This document shows, in pieces, positions 25,053 through 32,147 of a stretch of 36,303 nucleotides of DNA; positions within the stretch are counted from its first letter, which is position 1, and every line of letters starts with the position of its first letter. Under the pieces are notes generated by a model that searched no databases, was not told where the DNA came from, and was given only the letters and a program-made list of their open reading frames with translations. The stretch covers positions 1 through 36,303 of the forward strand of contig JAECRA010000044.1 in the NCBI GenBank assembly GCA_015999985.1. The letters run 5' to 3'. Position numbers and translations under genes: made by a program. This stretch comes from Comamonadaceae bacterium. GTDB lineage: Bacteria; Pseudomonadota; Gammaproteobacteria; Burkholderiales; Burkholderiaceae_C.

Positions 25053-25742
25053 TCAGTGCAAACCGCTGTCCTTAAGCCGATCTGCCGCAATCTGGGCCAC
25101 GCGCTTGACGTGCTCCTGTGATGCCTGTTGCGCCGCATCCGCATCGCCTTTTTGCAGGGCTTTCACAATGTTGCTCATCTCGGCAGCTGCTTCTTGCGCA
25201 CGGCCAGGCGAACTGATGGTCATGACTCGCAAGCGGTTGATGCGCGCATTGAGCGATTGCACTACTTCCCACGCCATCTCCAGACCCGCTTCCTTGAAGA
25301 GGGCTTCATAGAACGCTGTGGTTCGCACCAGGACTTCGTGGAAGTCGTCTTGACCGAACGCCTCCTGGGTAGCCGCATTTAACGCCACCAGGCGTTGCAA
25401 GGCTGTGGGATCGGCTTTTTCTGCGCAGGTGCGTGCTGCATGCCCCTCAAGAAGGGCGCGGATTTCATAAATCTGAGCCGCTTGATCTGGCGTGATGGTC
25501 GCGACCACCGGGCCTTGATGGTTGATGGATTCCACCAGGCCTTCGGTTTCAAGATGGCGAAGAACCTCTCGCACAATGGACCGGCTCACGTCCAACTGCT
25601 CGCAAAGATGGCGTTCAACCAGCCGCTCTCCAGGCTTGAAGTGCCCGTTCCAGATGGCGTCGCGCATCTTTTCGAGCGAAAGCTCACGCAGCGTTTTGGC
25701 GCTGCGGTCGACTTTCAGCGAGGCTGGTCGGGGCGTCGTCAT
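25053..25742 (-). CDS. GntR-family transcriptional regulator, FCD (FadR) type
   Basis: A 229-residue regulator with an N-terminal winged helix (about residues 18-85: LEKMRDAIWNGHFKPGERL, then LDVSRSIVREVLRHLETEGLV). An all-helical FCD domain follows, with IYEIRALLEGHAA; His and Asp residues there (for example EHVKRVAQ near the end) may bind a metal. I chose ATG 25742, with GAGGAG just upstream; a TTG four codons earlier is an alternative. It is the last gene of a four-gene operon that begins at 28207. It is a good candidate to bind the TGGTATACCA palindrome in that operon's promoter and so regulate itself. Confidence 0.92.
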   Translation of the reverse strand: MTTPRPASLKVDRSAKTLRELSLEKMRDAIWNGHFKPGERLVERHLCEQLDVSRSIVREVLRHLETEGLVESINHQGPVVATITPDQAAQIYEIRALLEGHAARTCAEKADPTALQRLVALNAATQEAFGQDDFHEVLVRTTAFYEALFKEAGLEMAWEVVQSLNARINRLRVMTISSPGRAQEAAAEMSNIVKALQKGDADAAQQASQEHVKRVAQIAADRLKDSGLH

Positions 25743-25797
25743 GGAACTCCTCAATACATTTCTCTGAGGTGCGAGTATTTCACGACTGACGGCTTAC

Positions 25798-26595
25798 TTA
25801 AGCCGCAAGCCAGTTGCGCAAGCTTCGGTTCACCGCATGAGGCGCCACGACGTTCATCATGTGGCGCTCACCAGGGATGACTTCGACGACGGCATGGGGG
25901 ACTTCCGCGCCCATCGCCTGCGACATCTGGGGCGAAGAGTTGGCGTCATGCTCGCCCGTGAGGAACAGGGTGGGCATGGACAGCTGATTCAAACGCCCGA
26001 CATGCGCCTCGTCTGATGAAGAAAATAGCTTGTACGTGCGCGCATAGCCTTCCGGGTTGACGCCGCGAAGATACCCCGCAACGGCGGTCGCCATCGGTTG
26101 CAGCGCCGTGGGCACAGGCTCGCCAAACCAACGCGCTATCGTGGAGTCGATCGTAGCTTGCACACCGGATTGATTCAGGGCGTCTGCCCGCGATTGGACG
26201 GCGTTGCGCTGTTCGGGCGTGCGCCGAAACACCGCGTTGAGTGCCGCCAGGCGCCGTGTCCGGGACGGGTTGCGCAAGGCAAAGTCGATGGCCACCAGGG
26301 CGCCCATCGAGTGGCCGGCCACATTGGCGGCGGCAAGCCCCAGATGGTCAAGCAGGCGTTCGAGTTGCGCCGCATAGTCCTGCAGTGCCGCATTTTCTGG
26401 TGGCAGGGGGCTGCCGCCGTGCCCGAGCATGTCGTAGGCAATGACCTGGTACGAGCGCGCCAAGTCTTCGATCTGCGGCAACCATACGCCATGCTGCATG
26501 CCCACGCCGTGGATCAGCACCAAGGGCTCGCCTTCACCATGAAGGGTGTAGGCCGTGCCGTCTGGGGCATGCAAGATGCGGTCGTCACGCATCAT
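25798..26595 (-). CDS. Alpha/beta hydrolase, enol-lactonase-like
   Basis: A 265-residue alpha/beta-hydrolase. The oxyanion segment LVLIHGVGMQHGVW is followed by YDMLGHGGS, then the nucleophile elbow AGHSMGAL with Ser96. The acid is probably Asp in LTGEHDANS, and the base is His in GERHMMN. The overall pattern resembles 3-oxoadipate enol-lactonases (PcaD) and related C-C or ester hydrolases, but the context gives no aromatic pathway. The start ATG 26595 (a second ATG follows directly) has AAGGAG ten bases upstream and overlaps the preceding gene by 11 bases. It shares an operon with a Bug binding protein, a DUF1185 protein and an FCD regulator. An ester, lactone or amide hydrolase for the imported compound is the likely role. 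Confidence 0.88.
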   Translation of the reverse strand: MMRDDRILHAPDGTAYTLHGEGEPLVLIHGVGMQHGVWLPQIEDLARSYQVIAYDMLGHGGSPLPPENAALQDYAAQLERLLDHLGLAAANVAGHSMGALVAIDFALRNPSRTRRLAALNAVFRRTPEQRNAVQSRADALNQSGVQATIDSTIARWFGEPVPTALQPMATAVAGYLRGVNPEGYARTYKLFSSSDEAHVGRLNQLSMPTLFLTGEHDANSSPQMSQAMGAEVPHAVVEVIPGERHMMNVVAPHAVNRSLRNWLAA

Positions 26596-27172
26596 TGCTG
26601 CCAAGCTCCTTGAGGTCTTGATAGCGATCGCCAATGCGGTGGTGGGGACGTCCGCCAATGGAGGCACCCAGAGCCACGACGATTTCATCCGGAGCCGGCG
26701 AATCATTGATGGCAAACTGCAATGTCAGGTAATGCGAGCGCATGCCTTCATCGTTCTTATGCATCATGGGGATGGCAATGGAACAATTTGGGCCGCCGCG
26801 CACATTGGTAAAGCTCAGATAGCTTTTGGCGCCTACCGCTTTACGATAGAAGTTGCCAAAGTGCAAGGTATGAATGAGTGCAGATGCATGCTCGACTTCT
26901 CCTGCCGTACCGACGACCGCAGCTTTGCCATAACCCTCGATGGCCTCTCCCGAGCCCGCTTGGCGCAGGATGGTTGACGTCAGAAGGTCTCCGAGAATAG
27001 GTGCTATGGCCCGTATTTCCGGCTGGAGGTCTTCGACAAAGCCACGGCCTGCCCAGGGGTTGGTCAATACTGCGGCTGCGCCGAACATCATCAAGGGGCG
27101 AGCCGCTTGTTTGCCGCCTTCGATGCGGGTTTCTTCAGAGTAGGTGACGATCTTGCGAATGTGAGCAGTCAT
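26585..27172 (-). CDS. DUF1185 / amino acid synthesis (AA_synth) family protein
   Basis: A 195-residue protein that I assign to the family Pfam names AA_synth (DUF1185). It starts MTAHIRKIVTYSEETRIEGG. It contains AAAVLTNPWAGRGFVEDL, then VGTAGEVEHASALIHTLHFG and RGGPNCSIAIPMMHKND, and ends with GASIGGRPHHRIGDRY. The family is named for a weak link to amino acid metabolism, but I know of no biochemical proof of function. Repeated occurrence beside Bug proteins and hydrolases suggests a catabolic enzyme, perhaps a hydrolase or amidase. ATG 27172 has AAGGAAAC upstream. It lies 30 bases after the binding-protein gene. Confidence 0.85.
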   Translation of the reverse strand: MTAHIRKIVTYSEETRIEGGKQAARPLMMFGAAAVLTNPWAGRGFVEDLQPEIRAIAPILGDLLTSTILRQAGSGEAIEGYGKAAVVGTAGEVEHASALIHTLHFGNFYRKAVGAKSYLSFTNVRGGPNCSIAIPMMHKNDEGMRSHYLTLQFAINDSPAPDEIVVALGASIGGRPHHRIGDRYQDLKELGSNDA

Positions 27173-27202
27173 ATGTTTCCTTGGTGGTACGTGCCGCGCT
27201 AC

Positions 27203-28207
27203 TTACTCGGCAGTAATGTTGGCGGCCTTGACGACAGCACGGTATTTCTCTGTTTCGCCCGCCATGAATTTGCGAAGGACTTCCGCAGATTCCCCTGAGG
27301 CGCTCACGCCTTGTTCAGCGAGCTTGGCGCGAACTGCGGGGTCGGCCAACACTTGCTGCGCAGCGGTCTGGATCTTGCGCACCACTTCCGGCGGGGTTTT
27401 GGCCGGAACAAAAAGACCGAACCACACGCCCAGATCGAACCCTGAGAGGCCTGGCTGCGCGCCCATGGCGGGAATGTTTGGCGCAAGTTCCGAAGGCTTG
27501 GCACCGGTGATGGCCAGCGCTTTCACTCGGCCGCTTTTGATATAGGTCTGCGCGGCGCTGAGTGTGGACACTGCCAGATCGATCTGGCCTCCGAGAAGAT
27601 CGACCAGCGCAGGTGCGGCACCGCGGTAGGGCACATGCGTCATGGCGATGTTGGCGCGCATCTTCAGCAGTTCACCCGCCACATGCATAGGGGTGCCGTT
27701 GCCAGCAGAGCCATAGCTGAGTGCGCCTGGATTGGCGCGCGCCAATTGCAGCAACTCGGGCACGTTGTTGGCCGCCAGGCCTGGTTTGCCCAGGAGCACC
27801 ATCGGTCCAGTGCCCACAAATGCCACAGGTGCGAGATCGCGCGATGAGTCGTAGGGAAGATTGGGGTTGATGATCTTGTTGATCAGGATTTCAGATCCCG
27901 AGCCCAGGAGCACTGTGTAGCCATCAGATGGCGCGCGCACGGCTTTTTGCGTGCCAAGTACGCCACCGGCGCCGCCGACGTTTTCAATGACCACAGGCTG
28001 CCCCAGTTTTTCAGACAGAGGTTGGCCAATGGTGCGTCCAATGATGTCGGAGCTTCCGCCTGGCGCAAAAGGTACGACCAGGGTAATGGGCTTTTCCGGA
28101 TAGGCCGCGAAAGCAGATGTGCTGGCACAGGCCAGGGCGATGGCGATCAAGCGAATTCGCCCTGCCACGCGAGAGGTCAAGCCGATAGTGCGATGGGATG
28201 AAGTCAT
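27203..28207 (-). CDS. Tripartite tricarboxylate transporter (Bug family) substrate-binding protein
   Basis: A 334-residue periplasmic binding protein with a longer signal peptide (Arg-rich start, hydrophobic core, cleavage after STSAFA). The mature protein starts with AYPEKPITLVVPFAPGGSSD, the classical Bug opening. It continues with LGQPVVIENVGGAGG, PSDGYTVLLGSGSE, YGSAGNGTPMHVAGE and FVPAKTPPEVVRKIQ. ATG 28207 is preceded by GGAGAC. It heads the second catabolic module (28207-25053) and again lacks membrane partners nearby. It is clearly a paralogue of the protein at 23135 but from a different branch, so the ligand probably differs. Confidence 0.93.
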   Translation of the reverse strand: MTSSHRTIGLTSRVAGRIRLIAIALACASTSAFAAYPEKPITLVVPFAPGGSSDIIGRTIGQPLSEKLGQPVVIENVGGAGGVLGTQKAVRAPSDGYTVLLGSGSEILINKIINPNLPYDSSRDLAPVAFVGTGPMVLLGKPGLAANNVPELLQLARANPGALSYGSAGNGTPMHVAGELLKMRANIAMTHVPYRGAAPALVDLLGGQIDLAVSTLSAAQTYIKSGRVKALAITGAKPSELAPNIPAMGAQPGLSGFDLGVWFGLFVPAKTPPEVVRKIQTAAQQVLADPAVRAKLAEQGVSASGESAEVLRKFMAGETEKYRAVVKAANITAE

Positions 28208-28233
28208 GGAAAGTCTCCGTTTTGTATGTCGGT

Positions 28234-28262
28234 ATTATGGTATACCAAAAAATAAAGAGCAA
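28234..28262 (-). promoter_or_regulatory. Sigma-70-like promoter of the second Bug operon
   Basis: On the minus strand TTGCTC (28262-28257) and CATAAT (28239-28234) are exactly 17 bases apart. Transcription would start near 28227, giving a leader of about 20 bases before the ATG at 28207. Confidence 0.65.
28238..28247. promoter_or_regulatory. TGGTATACCA palindrome, probable FCD-type GntR operator
   Basis: This is a perfect 10-bp palindrome with partly symmetric A/T flanks. It lies in the promoter spacer and touches the -10 box. FCD-type GntR proteins commonly bind short sites of the form TNGTNNNACNA (family knowledge), and the regulator encoded at the end of this operon is of that type. Confidence 0.65.
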
Positions 28263-28311
28263 CTATAAGTTCAGGTGACGGCCCGATCTCAGCGGCGGGT
28301 GACATGTCCAA

Positions 28312-28340
28312 CTGTCTCGTCTTCGTCATCTCACTTTCAC
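28312..28340 (+). promoter_or_regulatory. Pho-box-like triple half-site upstream of lplT and GT4
   Basis: Three heptamers follow at exact 11-base steps: CTGTCTC (28312), TCGTCAT (28323) and CTTTCAC (28334). Each matches five of seven positions of the PhoB half-site CTGTCAT. Ten bases after the last one stands TCCAAT (28351-28356), a possible weak -10. It was read by eye and each half-site is imperfect, so it needs scoring. Confidence 0.4.
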
Positions 28341-28475
28341 ACTAGCTCGTTCCAATCGTCGGATGCGGCCCACCAGTTCAGCGAACCCAACCAACAGACT
28401 GTGCATCGGCGCTTTTGAGGTTGGCGCCCACGCAAAGCCCAGCTTCATGTTCACCCGGACATTCCGCTCTGTGTG

Positions 28476-29768
28476 ATGACGCGTGGTGTCGCCTCTCTCG
28501 TGGCGGCGCAGTTCGTGTCGGGCCTGGCCGACAACGCTTTGTTGATCGTAGCGATGGCGTGGTTGCGAGAGACGGGGCAGAACATGTGGCTTGCACCGCT
28601 GCTCAAAGCCATGTTCACCTTGGCCTATGTGGGGTTGGCTCCCATCGTGGGGGCTATTGCTGATCGCTGGCCAAAGGCGAAGGTCATGTTCCTGGCCAAT
28701 GCCGTCAAGGTGGTCGGATGCCTGCTCATCGCTCTGGGCGTAGACCCTCTTGTGGCCTTTGCGGTGGCAGGTGTTGGCGCTGCAATCTACTCGCCTGCCA
28801 AGTATGGCCTGATGACAGAGCTGGCGCCTGCAGCTCGTCTGGTGCATGCCAACGGCTGGCTGGAGGTGACTACGGTGGCGGCTATTGTTTTAGGCACGAT
28901 GCTGGGCGGCGCCTTTGTGGGCCCGCTGATATCCTGGGCGCCAGCGCAGGCGCTCGCAGCCATCCTGCGCATCGACTCTTTGTTGTCGGTGGCGCTGATG
29001 ACCGTACTTGCACTCTATGGCGTAGCGGCGGCGCTGAACTTGATGATTCCAGCCAGCGGCGCGTGCGCTCATGCCATGCAACGCTCGCCAGCCGCCTTGA
29101 TGGAGCGCTTTGTTCATGCACAGCGCGTACTGTGGCGCGACCCTCTGGCCAGCATTTCCCTTGGGGTGACCACCTTGTTCTGGGGGGCAGGCGCCACGCT
29201 GCAGTTTGTTGTACTCACGTGGGCGCAACAAAGCTTGGGGCTCTCGCTTTCCGGGGCGGCCTATCTTCAGGGCCTGGTTGCCGTGGGCATAGGTGCGGGG
29301 GCGCTGGTCGCAGGCCGTTGGGTCACGCTGGAACAGGCGCCTCGGATGTTGGGGCTCGGCGTGTTGATTGGCCTTTTTGTGCCGATGATGACTTTGGTTG
29401 AAAGCGTCATAGTGGCCGCTCCACTCATGGTGCTGGTCGGCGCACTGACAGGTTTTTTCGTGGTGCCCATGAATGCTCTCCTGCAGCACAGAGGCCAGGT
29501 GATCCTGGGAGCGGGCGAATCCATTGCAATTCAGAACTTCAGTGAGAACCTTTGCGTGCTTGCCATGTTGGGGGCCTATGCCGGCTTGCAGGCGTTCGGT
29601 TGGCCATTGCATCAGCTGGCGCTGGCACTCGGTGTGTCCGTCGCCAGCGGCGTGGCTGTGCTGATGTGGTGCCGCAGCAAGTCCGGCCGTCAGCTCGTCT
29701 CTCCCACGCAGCGTGGCCCATGGCCGCGCGCAGAGCCCGTTCTCCCTTTGAAAGAAGAGCAACCATGA
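28476..29768 (+). CDS. lplT: Lysophospholipid transporter LplT
   Basis: A 430-residue MFS protein with about twelve hydrophobic segments. In E. coli, LplT flips lysophospholipids across the inner membrane for re-acylation. Family features are FVSGLADNALLIVAMAWL at the start, then APIVGAIADRWPKAKVMF, IYSPAKYGLMTELAP and GFFVVPMNALLQHRG. I chose ATG 28476; the preceding GTG codon is an alternative and neither has a good ribosome binding site. There is no adjacent acyltransferase (aas) as in enterobacteria. Instead its stop overlaps the start of a lipid-type glycosyltransferase by 4 bases (29765-29768), suggesting a lipid-remodelling pair. A Pho-box-like array lies upstream. Confidence 0.88.
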   Translation: MTRGVASLVAAQFVSGLADNALLIVAMAWLRETGQNMWLAPLLKAMFTLAYVGLAPIVGAIADRWPKAKVMFLANAVKVVGCLLIALGVDPLVAFAVAGVGAAIYSPAKYGLMTELAPAARLVHANGWLEVTTVAAIVLGTMLGGAFVGPLISWAPAQALAAILRIDSLLSVALMTVLALYGVAAALNLMIPASGACAHAMQRSPAALMERFVHAQRVLWRDPLASISLGVTTLFWGAGATLQFVVLTWAQQSLGLSLSGAAYLQGLVAVGIGAGALVAGRWVTLEQAPRMLGLGVLIGLFVPMMTLVESVIVAAPLMVLVGALTGFFVVPMNALLQHRGQVILGAGESIAIQNFSENLCVLAMLGAYAGLQAFGWPLHQLALALGVSVASGVAVLMWCRSKSGRQLVSPTQRGPWPRAEPVLPLKEEQP

Positions 29769-30808
29769 AGATCATGATCGTGACAGATGCCTGGGAGCCC
29801 CAGGTCAATGGCGTGGTGCGAACCTTGAAGATGACGACGCGGGAGTTGCGGGCCATGGGGCACTCGACGCACATACTCTCGCCGCTGGACTTTAAATCGG
29901 TGCCGTGCCCCACGTATCCCGAAATATCGCTGGCGCTGGCGACTCGTGCTGCCACGGCTCGCCGTATTGATGCGGTGGCACCAGATTGCCTGCACATCGC
30001 CACCGAAGGGCCATTGGGCTGGGCTGCCAGGAGCGTGGCCATGCGGCGAGGCTGGCCATTCACCACGGCCTACCACAGCCGTTTTCCGGAGTACGTGCAT
30101 GCGCGGGTACGGGTGCCGGTAGATTGGAGCTATGCGCTATTGCGCAAATTTCACAACACGGGCAAGGGAACTCTGGCGCCCACGCCAGCCATCGTGGATG
30201 ACCTGAAGACACGTGGCTTCACCAAAGCCCGCTTATGGTCTCGCGGTGTGAACCTGGACGCGTTTTCGCCAAACGGTCCGCGTCTGGAGCGCGGTGCCGG
30301 GCCGGTATTTCTGTATGTGGGGCGACTGGCGGTGGAAAAGCAGGTCCATAAATTTCTGGAACTTGATCTGCCTGGCGAAAAATGGGTAGCGGGAACAGGG
30401 CCGGAAGAGGCGAAGTTGAAAGCCAGATACCCCGGTGCGCGCTGGTTTGGTGTCATGAGCGGAGACGATCTGGCCGCCGTCTACCGCACGGCAGACGTGA
30501 TGGTGTTTCCCAGCGTGACCGATACCTTTGGGTTGGTCATGGCGGAATCCATGGCCTGCGGCACCCCGGTGGCGGGCTATCCAGTCCCTGGCCCCATCGA
30601 TGTGGTGGGGCACAACTCACCGGGCGGGGCCATCGACATGGATCTTCGCGCAGCCTGCCTCGCGGCGCTCCACAAGAGCCGTGACGGTGTTCGCCGCCAT
30701 GCCGAACAATTCAATTGGCCTCAGGCCAGCAAACAGTTCGAACAGGCGCTGGTGCCCATTCGCCCTGGTCAATCAGTCCCTAATCAGACTGCGCAAGCTT
30801 TCGGGTAG
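29765..30808 (+). CDS. GT4-family glycosyltransferase, probable glycolipid synthase
   Basis: A 347-residue GT-B glycosyltransferase. The N-terminus MKIMIVTDAWEPQVNGVVRT is typical of the SqdX/MgtA/Agt-like branch of GT4, many members of which glycosylate diacylglycerol. The C-terminal donor site has FLYVGRLAVEKQ, then PSVTDTFGLVMAESMACGTPV. The usual E-x7-E motif is Asp253-x7-Glu261, a common variant of this branch. ATG 29765 overlaps the lplT stop. Its 3' end overlaps that of the convergent thioesterase gene by 36 bases. A membrane glycolipid made when phosphate is scarce is a reasonable idea but untested; a capsule or mannosyl transferase remains possible. Confidence 0.88.
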   Translation: MKIMIVTDAWEPQVNGVVRTLKMTTRELRAMGHSTHILSPLDFKSVPCPTYPEISLALATRAATARRIDAVAPDCLHIATEGPLGWAARSVAMRRGWPFTTAYHSRFPEYVHARVRVPVDWSYALLRKFHNTGKGTLAPTPAIVDDLKTRGFTKARLWSRGVNLDAFSPNGPRLERGAGPVFLYVGRLAVEKQVHKFLELDLPGEKWVAGTGPEEAKLKARYPGARWFGVMSGDDLAAVYRTADVMVFPSVTDTFGLVMAESMACGTPVAGYPVPGPIDVVGHNSPGGAIDMDLRAACLAALHKSRDGVRRHAEQFNWPQASKQFEQALVPIRPGQSVPNQTAQAFG

Positions 30809-31195
30809 GTCGACTGCCTTCTGCGCTGCAAAATTGACCCATATCGTGGTGGCTCCGCCGGCTGCGCGGATCACACCGGGCTCGGCCACACTTTCCATGG
30901 TGGCCCAGCTCTCGAACGTGGTCCGGCGGGCATCGCTCACGTACATTTTTAAAAGCACCTCGTCGGGATATTCGAATTGCCGGTAGAAGTTGCAGAACGC
31001 ATTGGCGATAACGGGGCCTTCCTCCGAAGTGGCTGGAACGCACCCTAGCGTTTGAAACCAGTCAATGCGGGCGGTTTCCATGTAGCGGAAATAAGCCGCG
31101 TTGTTCAGATGCCGCATGGCGTCCATATCGCCCCAGCGCACGGGAATACGGCTTTCGAAGACAAGCTTCTTGTGATCGGGTATTTCGATTCTCAT
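30773..31195 (-). CDS. Hotdog-fold acyl-CoA thioesterase (4HBT/YbgC type)
   Basis: A 140-residue thioesterase hydrolysing acyl-CoA to acid and CoA. The YbgC/4-hydroxybenzoyl-CoA motif is clear: VRWGDMDAMRHLNNAAYFRYMETAR (19-43), with Asp23/Asp25 and His29. Later NFYRQFEYPDEVLL and FESWATM form the central strands. I chose ATG 31195; a TTG 12 bases upstream extends the frame by four codons. It follows the SDR gene after 12 bases on the same strand and forms a two-gene unit with it. Its stop lies inside the 3' end of the opposing glycosyltransferase gene. Confidence 0.9.
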   Translation of the reverse strand: MRIEIPDHKKLVFESRIPVRWGDMDAMRHLNNAAYFRYMETARIDWFQTLGCVPATSEEGPVIANAFCNFYRQFEYPDEVLLKMYVSDARRTTFESWATMESVAEPGVIRAAGGATTIWVNFAAQKAVDLPESLRSLIRD

Positions 31196-31207
31196 GGCGC
31201 ACGCCAA

Positions 31208-31990
31208 TCAGACTGCAAATCCGTCATCAGCCGCAATGACCGCTCCATTGACGAAGTGGCTGGCATCGGAGGCGAGCATCATCAGCACCGCGTCAAGATC
31301 CTTGGGCTCGCCCACCCGCTTGCGTGGCAACATGCTGATGAGTTTCTGGCCTTGCTCCGTTTTCCAGTGCTCGTGATTGATCTCCGTATCGATGTAGCCC
31401 GGGCAGATGGCATTCACATTGATGCCGAAGCGGCCCCATTCCATTGCCATGGCCTTGGTCATCTGAATGACAGCCGCCTTGCTCATGCAATACACGCCGA
31501 TCTGTGGGAGCACCTTCAAGCCCGCCATGCTGGCGATGTTGATGATGCGCCCGCCCGTAAAGCTACCTGGGGCTGCTCCCTTGGCGCGCGCGATCATGCG
31601 CTTTCCTACTTCTTGCGCGACAAAGAAAGCTCCACGCACGTTGGTGTCAAAGATGAAATTGAAGTCTTCTTCAGTGACATCCTGCAGGCGCTGAGTGGTG
31701 CTTACGCCTGAATTGTTGATCAGGATGTCGATCGAACCCATCTCTGTTTCAGCGTGGGCCACGGCTGATTTGATGGAATCGAGGTCGTTGACGTCGCATT
31801 CGATGACATGCGCGTCACCACCTTCGCCCTCAATGCGGGCACGCAGATCCTTGAGCTTTTCAAGGCGGCGGCTGGCCAGCACCACACCGGCGCCGGCGCG
31901 GGCCAGGGTGCGCGCGAAATGAGCCCCCAAACCACTGGAGGCGCCGGTGACGAGTGCCACGCGACCGGACAAATCGATGCTGTAAGCCAT
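31208..31990 (-). CDS. Short-chain dehydrogenase/reductase
   Basis: A 260-residue NAD(P)-dependent oxidoreductase. The cofactor motif is TGASSGLG (15-22), NNSG lies at 92-95, and the catalytic residues are Asn117, Ser154, Tyr167 and Lys171 (YCMSK). The C-terminal part carries NAICPGYIDTEINHEHW, as in 3-hydroxyacyl-CoA or 3-oxoacyl reductase-like SDRs. ATG 31990 has AAGGAA upstream. With the thioesterase and the divergent ETF-QO it sits in an acyl-CoA context. The substrate is unknown. Confidence 0.93.
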   Translation of the reverse strand: MAYSIDLSGRVALVTGASSGLGAHFARTLARAGAGVVLASRRLEKLKDLRARIEGEGGDAHVIECDVNDLDSIKSAVAHAETEMGSIDILINNSGVSTTQRLQDVTEEDFNFIFDTNVRGAFFVAQEVGKRMIARAKGAAPGSFTGGRIINIASMAGLKVLPQIGVYCMSKAAVIQMTKAMAMEWGRFGINVNAICPGYIDTEINHEHWKTEQGQKLISMLPRKRVGEPKDLDAVLMMLASDASHFVNGAVIAADDGFAV

Positions 31991-32047
31991 GGAAATTCCT
32001 TCTTTTTTTAGGTGAAACGGAGCCGTGTGTTCAAGATGAACAGGTTC

Positions 32048-32066
32048 TTATGCTCACGATGCATAA
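32048..32066. promoter_or_regulatory. Inverted repeat TTATGC-N7-GCATAA in the SDR / ETF-QO divergent region
   Basis: TTATGC (32048-32053) and GCATAA (32061-32066) are exact inverted arms around a 7-base spacer, centred between the divergent SDR and ETF-QO genes. A small CCGCC-GATG-GGCGG hairpin (32082-32095) follows. A regulator site is possible; no regulator gene is adjacent. Confidence 0.35.
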
Positions 32067-32147
32067 AATCGGATGCAAATTCCGCCGATGGGCGGCAGAG
32101 CGAGTATCCGGGATACCGCCATTATTTCAAACCCACAAGAGACAGCC

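Noticed and set aside
28890..29762. A 290-codon minus-strand frame opposite lplT
   Set aside because: Shadow of the clear MFS coding frame; no membrane segments or motifs of its own.
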